Positions 9,268 through 17,744 of a stretch of DNA of 64,000 nt are shown in pieces (positions within the stretch are counted from its first letter, which is position 1; every line of letters starts with the position of its first letter). The DNA comes from Leptospira sp. (lineage in GTDB: Bacteria > Spirochaetota > Leptospiria > Leptospirales > Leptospiraceae): NCBI GenBank assembly GCA_016742255.1, contig JACVCB010000001.1:124001-188000 (forward strand). The letters are read 5' to 3'. The translations under genes were made by a program, and so were the position numbers. The notes under the pieces were generated by a model that was not told where the DNA came from, searched no databases, and worked only from the letters and a program-made list of their open reading frames with translations.

Positions 9268-9612
9268 ATGAAAATGATCATTGCAATCATCCAACCACAT
9301 AAGTTGGAAGAAGTTAAAGCAGAGTTAACGAAAAACGAAATCTATCGTTTAACAGTATCTGACGTTCAAGGTTATGGACAACAAAAAGGAAAAACTGAAG
9401 TTTTCCGTGGCCATGAATATACAGTGAACCTCCTTCGAAAAGTAAGATTGGAAATTGCTGTAAATGATGAATTCGTAAAACCAACTGTAGACGCTATCTT
9501 AAAGGCGGCTAAAAGTGGGGACGGAAAAATTGGTGACGGTAAGATTTTTATCACTCCATTAGAAGAAGTGATTCGAATCAGAACTGGCGAAAAAGGCAAA
9601 AACGCCATTTAA
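9268..9612 (+). CDS. glnK: PII nitrogen regulatory protein GlnK/GlnB
   Basis: 114 residues. The PII signatures are present: T-loop FRGHEYTVNL with Tyr at position 51, the uridylylation site in enterics, and the C-terminal GDGKIFITPLEEVIRIRTGE. PII senses ATP/ADP and 2-oxoglutarate and binds Amt. The B-loop reads KSGDGKIGDGKIF, about two residues longer than the usual TGKIGDGKIF type, apparently by duplication of a GDGKI unit; this loop touches the nucleotide. It is preceded by GGAGTT as ribosome-binding site and followed by a strong terminator, so amt-glnK is a two-gene operon. Confidence 0.95.
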   Translation: MKMIIAIIQPHKLEEVKAELTKNEIYRLTVSDVQGYGQQKGKTEVFRGHEYTVNLLRKVRLEIAVNDEFVKPTVDAILKAAKSGDGKIGDGKIFITPLEEVIRIRTGEKGKNAI

Positions 9613-9640
9613 CATTCCTTACTAAAAGGATAAATCGGAA

Positions 9641-9680
9641 AACGTATGGGTGTGAAAGATTCACTCATACGTTTTTTTTA
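9641..9680 (+). terminator. Rho-independent terminator after glnK
   Basis: AACGTATGGGTG (9641-9652) pairs with CACTCATACGTT (9662-9673), 12 bp with one G-U, with a 9-base loop followed by eight T. Its T-run runs into the stop codon of the convergent GH94 gene. Confidence 0.85.
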
Positions 9681-12600
9681 TTTAATTCGTATTAGAAAGG
9701 TATTTGTTCCTTCTTTTTTGTTCTTTAGAATCAATCCTAAATTTACTTTGAATCCACCTAGGCGATATGGGTTTGATAATCGTTCCAAAGGAATGTTGAC
9801 ACCATTGTAATGAATGGAGTTGATGCTTCCCTCATCTGACTTAATCTCGTAAGTGATTTCGAATTTTGTATCAAATCGTACAAAGTTGAATTGGAGACCA
9901 TTGAAATCACTTAGCATCATCGGATCAAAAATAATACCATCATGGAAACATTGGATCCCAAGTAGCGACTCATAAAATAATTTTAAAAAAATTCCTGGAC
10001 CACTGGAATAAACCCGCCAACCTCCTTCGAGTGGGATATCTCCTTTCCATAACATTTCGTAATTTTTTTCTGCATCTTCTCTATCCAAAAAACATACATC
10101 CGAACTCGAGTAATAACAATTAGATTGACGCAATCGACTTTGGGGTATGCGTTTTGTGATACCGATTGGGTTTGTTAGATTCAATTGTGTGAAAAATTCA
10201 TTTGATTTGCCCATATAAGCTAAGGCTTCACAATACCGTAGATGTGCATGTGTGTACATGAGTCCAATTTCCCTTCCAAAGTAACTGGCTGTTTCTGCCC
10301 GCTTGAAAAAGGTAGACTTCCCTTTTTGGTATGGTACTGGCTTATTGAATAAACGAACTCCATCAGGTCCAGTTAAGTGTTGTTTGATGATTTCTAAATG
10401 ATATTCTGCTTCCTCCAATGTGAAAACATTAGAAAGAATTCCATAAATCATTGGAAGGATACTGTATTCAATTTTGGTTATGTTGTCTTTGGGATGTAAG
10501 AAGAAAACTTTTTTTTCATTTGGGGGAAATTGAACAAGTCCAGCAATGGTATGATCTTCCATACATTCAGAATGGATCTGTTTTGTTAGAGTATGAAATA
10601 AGGTTTGGTATTCTGATTTTTTGGTTTCATTTCCGATCCAATCATAATACCAGATTAGTTTTTGAAAGAGTAAGGATTGAAGTTCCGCAGTCCATGTGCT
10701 CACAGCTTGGAATTGAAACGATGGTTCTTTTGGTTGCATCGAATCATTCCAATCACCATTTCCATATTTAGGTAAAATTGTATACTGGATGAACCGATTT
10801 TTGATTTCGAGTAATGTGATTTCAATTCCGTTTAAAATACTACGTTTTGAAGATCTTGTTGGGTTTGTCGTAAATTCATCTAATAAGGACCTGTCATTAC
10901 TTCTTTCTAAATAGGTTAAAATGCAAATGATAGGCCAATAGAGTATGTCCCCATGGGAATCATTGGCTCTTATATGTTTGTCCCTTGCATATAACATAAA
11001 CCATTGTGGCCAATCTCCGTCTTCATTTTGTTCACTGAATACATGGATGAGTAATTCACGTATGGCTAAAAAATTTCCAGATGATAATAGGAATTCAAAA
11101 GTCCCTTGGCATACATCTCTTGTTCCCCATCCTCCTCCTGAAAATTGTTCCAATCCTCTTGGGTTTAAAAAATGAATTTCAGCATTTTGTTTGAACCAAG
11201 GTAATATATCAATCATCTCTAAAAGTTTTACATTGTTGAGTGTCATTGCTGAATTCAGTAGGGATTGGTGTTCGATCCCATTATCTTTTTTTGGAATATA
11301 AGACTTTTTAGCTTCTATCGCATCATCCAATTCTCCGTATATTTGAAACTTAAGTTCGGAATGGATCTCTGTTTTGATAGTGAGATAAGGCAATCCAAGT
11401 GACTTTTCCGATTCAAATAAAAATCGATCGTCTGAGACTAACAATCGAGATATCTGATCAGAATGAATTCGAAATCCTTTTCCATCCAATCTTTCATAGA
11501 GGGAACTCTTTTGATTGGGAGTAATGATTATAACTTCGTTCTCGATGTTTATGTTAGGTGGTATTGGAAAATCTCCGTTTTCACCGTCAAGTCCTGTGGA
11601 AAAGGAAAATAAAACTTCCAATGGAGAACCAATCGAATGCAAAAATGATACTGAAAGTGAATCATCAAGGTTTGATTTCACTTGGATTCTAATTGTATTT
11701 TCCTCGAGAAGATACACCCATTCTATAACATTGGGAAGGTATGTTTGGTAGGATGGATTTCCTAATTTTTTCCAAACAGAATTTACCTTACAAAAAATAC
11801 GAAGTCCTTTGGAGTTACTCGTTCCTAAGTCTCCTAATTTGCGTGATAACAAAAGGTTTAAGCCCGTGTGACCTTGTGTGAGTTGGGAAATAAAGATTCC
11901 ATTAAAATAACAAGTGGCAGTAAGGGATGATTCTCTTGGTACAAACTCATTACCAGTTCGAAGGATTTGTCCTTGTGGTCTTAAGCAATGGATTTCTTTT
12001 TCTTTGAGAGTCACATGTTTTGATTGTTCGGTAAAAAAAGAAAGCAAACTTCCTTCTTGGCTGAATTCAATGTTCCGCCAAGGATTCGGAAATAGTTCCT
12101 TTAATTGACTCTTTGATACATGTTCACCCTCTATACTTTCTCCATGATGGAACAAACTAATGTTTGTTCCACTTCCTTTTGCTATTTCAGAATCATTTAC
12201 CTCCCAACCATGTTGGCAGAGTTTGATTGTATCGGAGATAGAAGGTGACTGCTCTATGGTTTCCAAGTTTTCAAAGAGGAAAGAATAAAAATGGCAACCA
12301 AATGATTGGTTCGGTTTTAGATCCAGCTGTACTGTTCTAAGGCCCACCACCGAATGTTCTCCTTGGAGCCTTTTGTTGGGAAACTGAGACAATTTACCTT
12401 GGTAAAAAATATCCCTCCCATCTGTCGCATAAGAGTTGATTGTTTGGTCTGAAAAAGTAAGGCATGCTGGATTTTTTCCGAATACAGTTTCATTCTGTCT
12501 CGAAAGAATGGAAATACCAAATTCTTTTGTATTCAAAACTTCATGGTGGATGTATTGCGAAACAAAGGCCTCATTGAGTTTTGCAGAAGAAAGATCACAA

Positions 12601-12977
12601 AGACCAAGATCGCATGTATTCACAAAACCAATAGTCACAGTTTCATCAATCACATTAGTTACTTTTGAGTGCACTCTCCAACAACTCAGAGTTGGGTGTA
12701 ATTGAAGTTTTGTGATGATTCCTAATCCATCAATGTTTCGTTGGATGGAAATTGAATTTTCTGAAGTTTTGATAATGGGAGAGCCTAGCGGTGAAAACAA
12801 AGGTAAAGTAAATCTGTGAGAATTTTTTTTATATTCGATTGTAAGATTGGTAATGCTTGTTTCTAATTCATTTCCCAAATACAAATTTATGAATATGTTC
12901 TTAAAAAAAATAGAATGGAACGAAAGATTGGATAAAATTTGAATTTTGAGTCCAGATTTGTTATGGAGTAAATACAT
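9678..12977 (-). CDS. GH94-family glycoside phosphorylase, possibly 1,2-beta-oligoglucan phosphorylase
   Basis: About 1099 residues. An in-frame ATG exists at 13019, but I prefer 12977: it forms TGATG with the stop of the upstream ABC gene and has AAAGGAA placed as a ribosome-binding site. The N-terminal 500 residues are beta-sandwich-like. The helical (alpha/alpha)6 barrel contains GGGWGTRDVCQG (about residue 612), GNGDWNDSM (about 740, holding the family's general-acid Asp), RQSNCYYSSSD (about 950) and GGWRVYSSGPGIF (about 985), all typical of GH94. GH94 enzymes phosphorolyse beta-glucosides to glucose-1-phosphate. The length resembles 1,2-beta-oligoglucan phosphorylases rather than the roughly 800-residue cellobiose phosphorylases, but substrate assignment is inference. 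Confidence 0.75.
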   Translation of the reverse strand: MYLLHNKSGLKIQILSNLSFHSIFFKNIFINLYLGNELETSITNLTIEYKKNSHRFTLPLFSPLGSPIIKTSENSISIQRNIDGLGIITKLQLHPTLSCWRVHSKVTNVIDETVTIGFVNTCDLGLCDLSSAKLNEAFVSQYIHHEVLNTKEFGISILSRQNETVFGKNPACLTFSDQTINSYATDGRDIFYQGKLSQFPNKRLQGEHSVVGLRTVQLDLKPNQSFGCHFYSFLFENLETIEQSPSISDTIKLCQHGWEVNDSEIAKGSGTNISLFHHGESIEGEHVSKSQLKELFPNPWRNIEFSQEGSLLSFFTEQSKHVTLKEKEIHCLRPQGQILRTGNEFVPRESSLTATCYFNGIFISQLTQGHTGLNLLLSRKLGDLGTSNSKGLRIFCKVNSVWKKLGNPSYQTYLPNVIEWVYLLEENTIRIQVKSNLDDSLSVSFLHSIGSPLEVLFSFSTGLDGENGDFPIPPNINIENEVIIITPNQKSSLYERLDGKGFRIHSDQISRLLVSDDRFLFESEKSLGLPYLTIKTEIHSELKFQIYGELDDAIEAKKSYIPKKDNGIEHQSLLNSAMTLNNVKLLEMIDILPWFKQNAEIHFLNPRGLEQFSGGGWGTRDVCQGTFEFLLSSGNFLAIRELLIHVFSEQNEDGDWPQWFMLYARDKHIRANDSHGDILYWPIICILTYLERSNDRSLLDEFTTNPTRSSKRSILNGIEITLLEIKNRFIQYTILPKYGNGDWNDSMQPKEPSFQFQAVSTWTAELQSLLFQKLIWYYDWIGNETKKSEYQTLFHTLTKQIHSECMEDHTIAGLVQFPPNEKKVFFLHPKDNITKIEYSILPMIYGILSNVFTLEEAEYHLEIIKQHLTGPDGVRLFNKPVPYQKGKSTFFKRAETASYFGREIGLMYTHAHLRYCEALAYMGKSNEFFTQLNLTNPIGITKRIPQSRLRQSNCYYSSSDVCFLDREDAEKNYEMLWKGDIPLEGGWRVYSSGPGIFLKLFYESLLGIQCFHDGIIFDPMMLSDFNGLQFNFVRFDTKFEITYEIKSDEGSINSIHYNGVNIPLERLSNPYRLGGFKVNLGLILKNKKEGTNTFLIRIK

Positions 12978-14677
12978 CAATTTTCCTTTAAGAATGGACT
13001 CATTGGATTCAATGTCCATTTACCAAAATGACCAAAGTTTAAGTGGTAATCATATTCAAGTGCAGTTTCTTCCCCTTTTGCTAATATGATGGTAGTGATC
13101 CCAAGAGAATGGAAATTCTTTAATACTTTTGAAACTTCGAATTTTCCGACACTGGAAGTTGGTCTGTCAATGACAACAAACTTAGGTTTTGCAAATTGGA
13201 TTCTGATTGTTGCTATTTTGAATTTTTCAGCTAATGACAGTTCGTCGTCCCATTCCTTGAGTGCCGACAATCCACCTAGTCGTTTGACAAGTGTATCTAA
13301 ACCATGGTATTTTAATTCTTTCATCACTTTTGAGTCAGGAATTGTACTTCCTAAAATTGCGGGAACAATGACATTGCGTAACCGTCCCGGTGGAAGGTAA
13401 GGTTGTTCTGGTAAAAATAATACTTCGTCACGATTAGGTTTTAAGATTCGTCCTTCGTCTTCTTTGTTTAACCCCGCTAGAGTTCGAAAAAAAATCAGTT
13501 TTGTGTTTTCATCAATAGCCGTAATGAGCCAACGTTCCTTTCTCTTCATTTTAAGATTCAGGTTTTGGATGAGAAATTTGGATCTGTCAATTGCATACAA
13601 ACTAAGTTGATCAAAAATGATCTCGTTTAAGTGGAAATTATCTTGTTCTTTCTGTTTTACAGTTCTAATTGATTCTTCCATTGCTGTATCTAATGATTGT
13701 AATCGTTTTACAACAGCACTAAACGAAGATATTGATTGGAATTGTGTGACGATTAGTGAAAATGCATTCAATAATGTAGTAAATGCAAGCCCTGCTTGTG
13801 TAATCACTCCAAATTGAATTTCTCCTCGCATATAACTTGGTGCAATCAGTAACATCGGTATGATTTGAATGAAATAATTGTAACTATTGGTAAAAAGACT
13901 TAATCGTAAGTTGACAGAGATTAATTTTTTGAAGTTAGTTATTAGTTTTTTCAATTTTGATTTTAAACGAACAGACATTCGTAATTCACGATGGGTTAGG
14001 GCAATGGACTCTGCATGTTGTTTGATATGAAGTAAATCAGACCTGTAGTTTGCTTCTAAATCGAGTTGGTTGTAGTTGATTCGAATCAAATCCTTACCTA
14101 AAAGAATTGTCGAAATGGTTCCGATCATTGCATATAGTATAGCAACAAAAAATAAAATTGGATTGATACTCCATAGTACACCTGCAAATGAAACCGCAGA
14201 GAAAACTCCTCCTAAAAAAAGTAAGATAAAAGACAATGTAGTGGTAGTGAAGGCTTTTACATCATCTGTGATCCTTTGGTCAGGATTTTCGATTCCTTTT
14301 TTGTTTAGTATGGAATGATAAGTTTTTTCACTTAAATATGATTCAGTAAATCTCCAAGTTAACTGCTCTCTCCATAATATTCCCAATCTTTCTTCAATAA
14401 ATCGATAAATGGCCCCAATACCTGATGAAATGATAAATACAATTCCATACAGCAGAGCATAATGAAAAAAAGACTGCGATTTTTTTTGTTCTAAGGCTGA
14501 AATAAAATCTCTACCTACAAAACTATTTAGAACATTGAATCCATTGAATGTTATGACAAGAAAGAGCAAAAATACACTATATCGGATTGCTGTAGGTCCT
14601 TGTTTTGATTGAAACAATTGAGAAATGAATCGAAGTAAATGTTTAGTAATGGATGGTTTGTTAGGTTCTGTCAGCAT
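12977..14677 (-). CDS. SbmA/YddA-like ABC half-transporter with degenerate ATPase domain
   Basis: 566 residues: about six membrane segments (residues 30-310) and a C-terminal nucleotide-binding-like domain (350-550). NPDQRITDDV (131-140) is the hallmark of the YddA/SbmA/ABCD group. The ATPase half keeps its fold markers (FLPEQPYLPPGRLRN, 421-435) but loses the catalytic ones. The Walker A site reads AIDENTK (387-393) with no glycines. The Q-loop Gln is Glu (424). The signature is LSLAEK (480-485). Walker B is VVIDR, with Arg replacing the catalytic Glu (505). The H-loop His is absent. It is therefore probably not ATP-driven; SbmA/BacA relatives use the proton gradient. It is translationally coupled to the GH94 gene, suggesting a glucan-related substrate. 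Confidence 0.8.
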   Translation of the reverse strand: MLTEPNKPSITKHLLRFISQLFQSKQGPTAIRYSVFLLFLVITFNGFNVLNSFVGRDFISALEQKKSQSFFHYALLYGIVFIISSGIGAIYRFIEERLGILWREQLTWRFTESYLSEKTYHSILNKKGIENPDQRITDDVKAFTTTTLSFILLFLGGVFSAVSFAGVLWSINPILFFVAILYAMIGTISTILLGKDLIRINYNQLDLEANYRSDLLHIKQHAESIALTHRELRMSVRLKSKLKKLITNFKKLISVNLRLSLFTNSYNYFIQIIPMLLIAPSYMRGEIQFGVITQAGLAFTTLLNAFSLIVTQFQSISSFSAVVKRLQSLDTAMEESIRTVKQKEQDNFHLNEIIFDQLSLYAIDRSKFLIQNLNLKMKRKERWLITAIDENTKLIFFRTLAGLNKEDEGRILKPNRDEVLFLPEQPYLPPGRLRNVIVPAILGSTIPDSKVMKELKYHGLDTLVKRLGGLSALKEWDDELSLAEKFKIATIRIQFAKPKFVVIDRPTSSVGKFEVSKVLKNFHSLGITTIILAKGEETALEYDYHLNFGHFGKWTLNPMSPFLKEN

Positions 14678-14730
14678 GAATGAATTTTGATTTAATTTGA
14701 ATCAAAATTCATTGGATTGCAAGGTTTATT

Positions 14731-16080
14731 TTAAGATTCTAATAATTGAATAGTGATATCGGTCCAAACTTCTTTTAAAACCAAAGAAATCTCATGATTC
14801 CAGAGCTCAGAAGATGTTTCTTCCAACGTAGTTAAAAATACAGGAACAAGTTTGGAGAAGTTTTCTCTCGGAATTGAACACATTTGGTAATAGTTTTCCA
14901 ATTTAGAAATTTCTTTTTTTAAGGATTTTGGATTGCCCAGTTTATCAACTATCGATTCTATCACTTGGTGTAAAGAAATCAAATCTCCTTCATTAGTTGA
15001 ATTCGAAATTCCCAAATTTACATTTTTGTTTCGAAAAGATTCAATTTTGTTTTCATAAATATGAATCCAACTGGGGTATTTAGCATTGATCTGATCAAAG
15101 TACTGTTGGGCGAACAGGATGGGATCTTTTTCTTTGAAGCCGATTACGGAGTATGCTTTCATCACATCCGATTTACCTCTCAGTTTTGTGACTACTTTTT
15201 TATCAATGGACAATGATTTACCAATCGTATCATAAATGACATCCGATACCAAAAAACGGGTGTTTGTTTTTTTATTTAATGCTTCGAGCCTACTTGCAAC
15301 ATTCACTACATCACCCAAAACAGTTTGGCTCTTAAACTCGGAGTGACCAATATCTCCATAGATGACATTCCCTGCATGTAGTCCCAATCGAATATCAAAT
15401 GTAAAATTGAAACGATCTTTCATTTCTAAATTGAATTTCTGTAATTGATCAAACATTCGCAAACAAGCACGAAGGGCAGATTTCATTGTTTCTGTTTTGA
15501 GATTTTGGTTCTCTTTTGCTTGGGATTGTTTGGTGCCAGTTTCATTTGGGATTTGAAAAAATGCTAATATTCCATCACCAATGAATTTATCAATTTCTCC
15601 GCCGTTGTTGAGAATGGGTTCACTCATTTCATGAAAAAAACGATTCAATACAAATACAACATCATACGCTAAATTGGATTCTGTAAAAGACGTAAACCCT
15701 TTGATGTCCAAAAACAAAATCACAGCAAAACATTCTTCTCCAGTTTTCGAAGACTTCGACTCACTTGTGACTGTTTTTAAATCTTTATTATCACGAATGA
15801 TCCTTCGCACTCCAATGTCTCCAAACACTTCGGTTTGGCAGGCCAATCGAATTTCACTTGGCCAACCTTTGCGGTCAGCGAGTAATTGTTCTCTTTCATT
15901 TCGGTTGCTTAAGTTGGAAATTCCTTCCGAAACATAAACGCGACAAGTGGTACACTTTGCGTTCCCACCACATAAATGATACAACGGATAATCATGTTTG
16001 AGTGCAGTTTCTAAGATGGTTGTCCCTTTTTTTTCAGATTTTAATTGGGTGGTTTCTTTGTCGTAAAATATGATCTGCAA
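14731..16080 (-). CDS. 2Fe-2S ferredoxin - class III adenylate cyclase - globin-like fusion
   Basis: 449 residues from a TTG at 16080. The frame extends to an ATG at 16245, but that start lies inside the divergent hydrolase gene, and the TTG begins exactly where a ferredoxin domain should. Residues 1-95: adrenodoxin-type ferredoxin with cysteines at 37, 43, 46 and 81 (C-x5-C-x2-C-x34-C). Residues 115-315: cyclase domain with metal Asp 125 (FLDIKGF) and Asp 169 (FIGDG), Lys 165, Asn 260 and Arg 264; Lys plus Thr at the base-recognition sites indicate ATP. Residues 320-449 look globin-like (helices around LGNPKSLKKEISKLE and LWNHEISLVLKEVW), but the proximal-His position appears to be Tyr 398. 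It may couple redox or gas sensing to cAMP. Confidence 0.8.
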   Translation of the reverse strand: MQIIFYDKETTQLKSEKKGTTILETALKHDYPLYHLCGGNAKCTTCRVYVSEGISNLSNRNEREQLLADRKGWPSEIRLACQTEVFGDIGVRRIIRDNKDLKTVTSESKSSKTGEECFAVILFLDIKGFTSFTESNLAYDVVFVLNRFFHEMSEPILNNGGEIDKFIGDGILAFFQIPNETGTKQSQAKENQNLKTETMKSALRACLRMFDQLQKFNLEMKDRFNFTFDIRLGLHAGNVIYGDIGHSEFKSQTVLGDVVNVASRLEALNKKTNTRFLVSDVIYDTIGKSLSIDKKVVTKLRGKSDVMKAYSVIGFKEKDPILFAQQYFDQINAKYPSWIHIYENKIESFRNKNVNLGISNSTNEGDLISLHQVIESIVDKLGNPKSLKKEISKLENYYQMCSIPRENFSKLVPVFLTTLEETSSELWNHEISLVLKEVWTDITIQLLES

Positions 16081-16207
16081 ATTTTTAAATCCAAGTATCA
16101 GGCGAATGAATTTAAAATACGGGAATTTTGGAACTGGAGCAAGTAAGAATTCTTGTTTTTGGCCAAAATTTAAACAATCGAAGACCAAAATTGGGAAAAC
16201 TGATAAT

Positions 16208-16226
16208 AAACTAATTATATTAGTTT
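16208..16226. promoter_or_regulatory. Perfect 19-bp palindrome, candidate TetR operator
   Basis: AAACTAAT-TAT-ATTAGTTT ends one base before the ATG of the hydrolase-TetR operon. A TATATT (16216-16221) inside could be the -10 element, which would place transcription start at or near the ATG. No Shine-Dalgarno sequence fits between the palindrome and the start codon. The likely ligand is the TetR protein encoded by the second gene (autoregulation), by inference. Confidence 0.6.
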
Positions 16227-16227
16227 T

Positions 16228-17118
16228 ATGAAAATACACTACCACTATTTCCCCATTTTATTACCCATTCTCTTCCCAATCTGCCTTTGGGCAGATGATT
16301 TCCAAAAGAGCGAGAAATTGATCACTTCTTATTTCCCGTTAGAAGAAGGAAAAATTGCCTATACGAAGTCTGGATCAGGCAAACAGAATTTTATCTTATT
16401 ACCTGGGATAGGTGATCGAAAGGAAAGTTATTCGGATTTGGTCCATTTATTAAACAAAGATGGGAACGTATATGCCTTTGATTTGCGAGGTATGGGAGAA
16501 TCAGATGTTAGTTTTTCTTCCTATGGACCGAAGGAAACCGCTATGGACATTCTCTCCTTCATTCAGAGAAATAATCTGCAAAATGTTTACATCATTGCTA
16601 ATTCGATGACAGCGGCATCTGCTGTTTACATCCAGTCGAAAGAGAAACAACGAGTGTTGGGAATGGTTTTATCAGGACCTTTTGTTAGAGACAAAGAACC
16701 TATGTCTTGGGGATTAAAATCGATATTACAAATTGCCTTTCGTGGTCCATGGGGCCCAAGTGCCTGGGTCAAATTTTATGAATCTCTTTTTCCGATCCAA
16801 CCACCAAAAGATTTGGAAGCACGTAAGGAAAAACTCAAAGAAAATTTAAAAGAAAAAGGAAGGATGGCCGCACTTCGTTCTATGTTATTTGCACCAAAAG
16901 AAGAATGTGAAAATGAGCTTGTCCATGTAAAAGGGAATCACATCATCATCATGGGATTAAAGGATCCTGATTTCTCAAATCCGGAAGAGGAAACAAATTG
17001 GATACGGGATACTATTGGTGGAAAGGTTTATCTTTATGAAAATGTTGGACATTATCCTTTTGTAGAAGAACCCAATCGTTTTTATTCAGATTTAAAATCA
17101 TTATGGCAAAAAAAATAA
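16228..17118 (+). CDS. Exported alpha/beta-hydrolase
   Basis: 296 residues with an N-terminal signal peptide (hydrophobic stretch to about residue 21, ending CLWADD). The alpha/beta-hydrolase fold is visible: oxyanion-region LLPGIGDRKESY, strand-turn DLRGMGES, a nucleophile elbow ANSMTAAS, an acid region IIMGLKDPDF and the C-terminal His in GHYPFVEEP. The elbow is A-N-S-M-T rather than the usual G-x-S-x-G. The substrate is unknown; an ester or lactone is the general expectation. It overlaps the downstream TetR gene by 16 bases and probably responds to the same signal. Confidence 0.8.
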   Translation: MKIHYHYFPILLPILFPICLWADDFQKSEKLITSYFPLEEGKIAYTKSGSGKQNFILLPGIGDRKESYSDLVHLLNKDGNVYAFDLRGMGESDVSFSSYGPKETAMDILSFIQRNNLQNVYIIANSMTAASAVYIQSKEKQRVLGMVLSGPFVRDKEPMSWGLKSILQIAFRGPWGPSAWVKFYESLFPIQPPKDLEARKEKLKENLKEKGRMAALRSMLFAPKEECENELVHVKGNHIIIMGLKDPDFSNPEEETNWIRDTIGGKVYLYENVGHYPFVEEPNRFYSDLKSLWQKK

Positions 17119-17696
17119 AAAACAAAATCGGAAGACCCAAAAAAGGCCAAACCCAAATCAGTCGTAGTTTGATTTTGGATTTAGCTTGGGAAACCATTCA
17201 AAACGTTGGGTTTTCCGAATTTCGTTTGGCAACTGTTGCAGAGGCACTTGGCATTCGAACACCTTCGCTTTATAACCATGTAAAGGACACAGAAGATATA
17301 TTTGGAGAAATTAAAAAGAGGGCCTTGCAACTATTAGGTGACAGATTAGAAGAAAACTTAAAAAAAACCGATCCCACTAAGGAACGGATTCCAAACTTTT
17401 TAAAATCCTATCGAAGTTTTGCCAAAGAATTCCCTCATATGTACCCACTGGTCATCGTTTCTACCGAATCGGATCCGGAACTCAAATTACTGGGAGATCG
17501 AATTTTACAACTCTGTATGTTTGCATTCCAATTCGAAACTTTAGACAAAGAAGTGGTCCATCGAATTCGGATCATTCGTTCTCTCGTACATGGATTTATT
17601 GATCTGGAACGAGAGGGTGGTTTTGGCCGTAAGGAGTCAGTCGAAGAAAGTTTTGTGAAACTAACAGAATCTCTCGAAACAGGAAAACTCTGGTAA
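17103..17696 (+). CDS. TetR-family transcriptional regulator
   Basis: 197 residues. A basic N-terminal tail (KIGRPKKG) is followed by the TetR helix-turn-helix: ILDLAWETIQNVGFSEFRLATVAEALGIRTPSLYNHVKD. The C-terminal half resembles the ligand-binding domain with a HGFIDLEREGGFG segment, as in TetR proteins with the WHG-type domain. It probably represses its own operon by binding the palindrome ahead of the hydrolase gene. The inducer is unknown. The start lies inside the end of the hydrolase gene. Confidence 0.9.
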   Translation: MAKKIKNKIGRPKKGQTQISRSLILDLAWETIQNVGFSEFRLATVAEALGIRTPSLYNHVKDTEDIFGEIKKRALQLLGDRLEENLKKTDPTKERIPNFLKSYRSFAKEFPHMYPLVIVSTESDPELKLLGDRILQLCMFAFQFETLDKEVVHRIRIIRSLVHGFIDLEREGGFGRKESVEESFVKLTESLETGKLW

Positions 17697-17744
17697 AACT
17701 TTACTTTTCGGGAGAATGAGCGTGCGAAAACTGGGATTACACTT

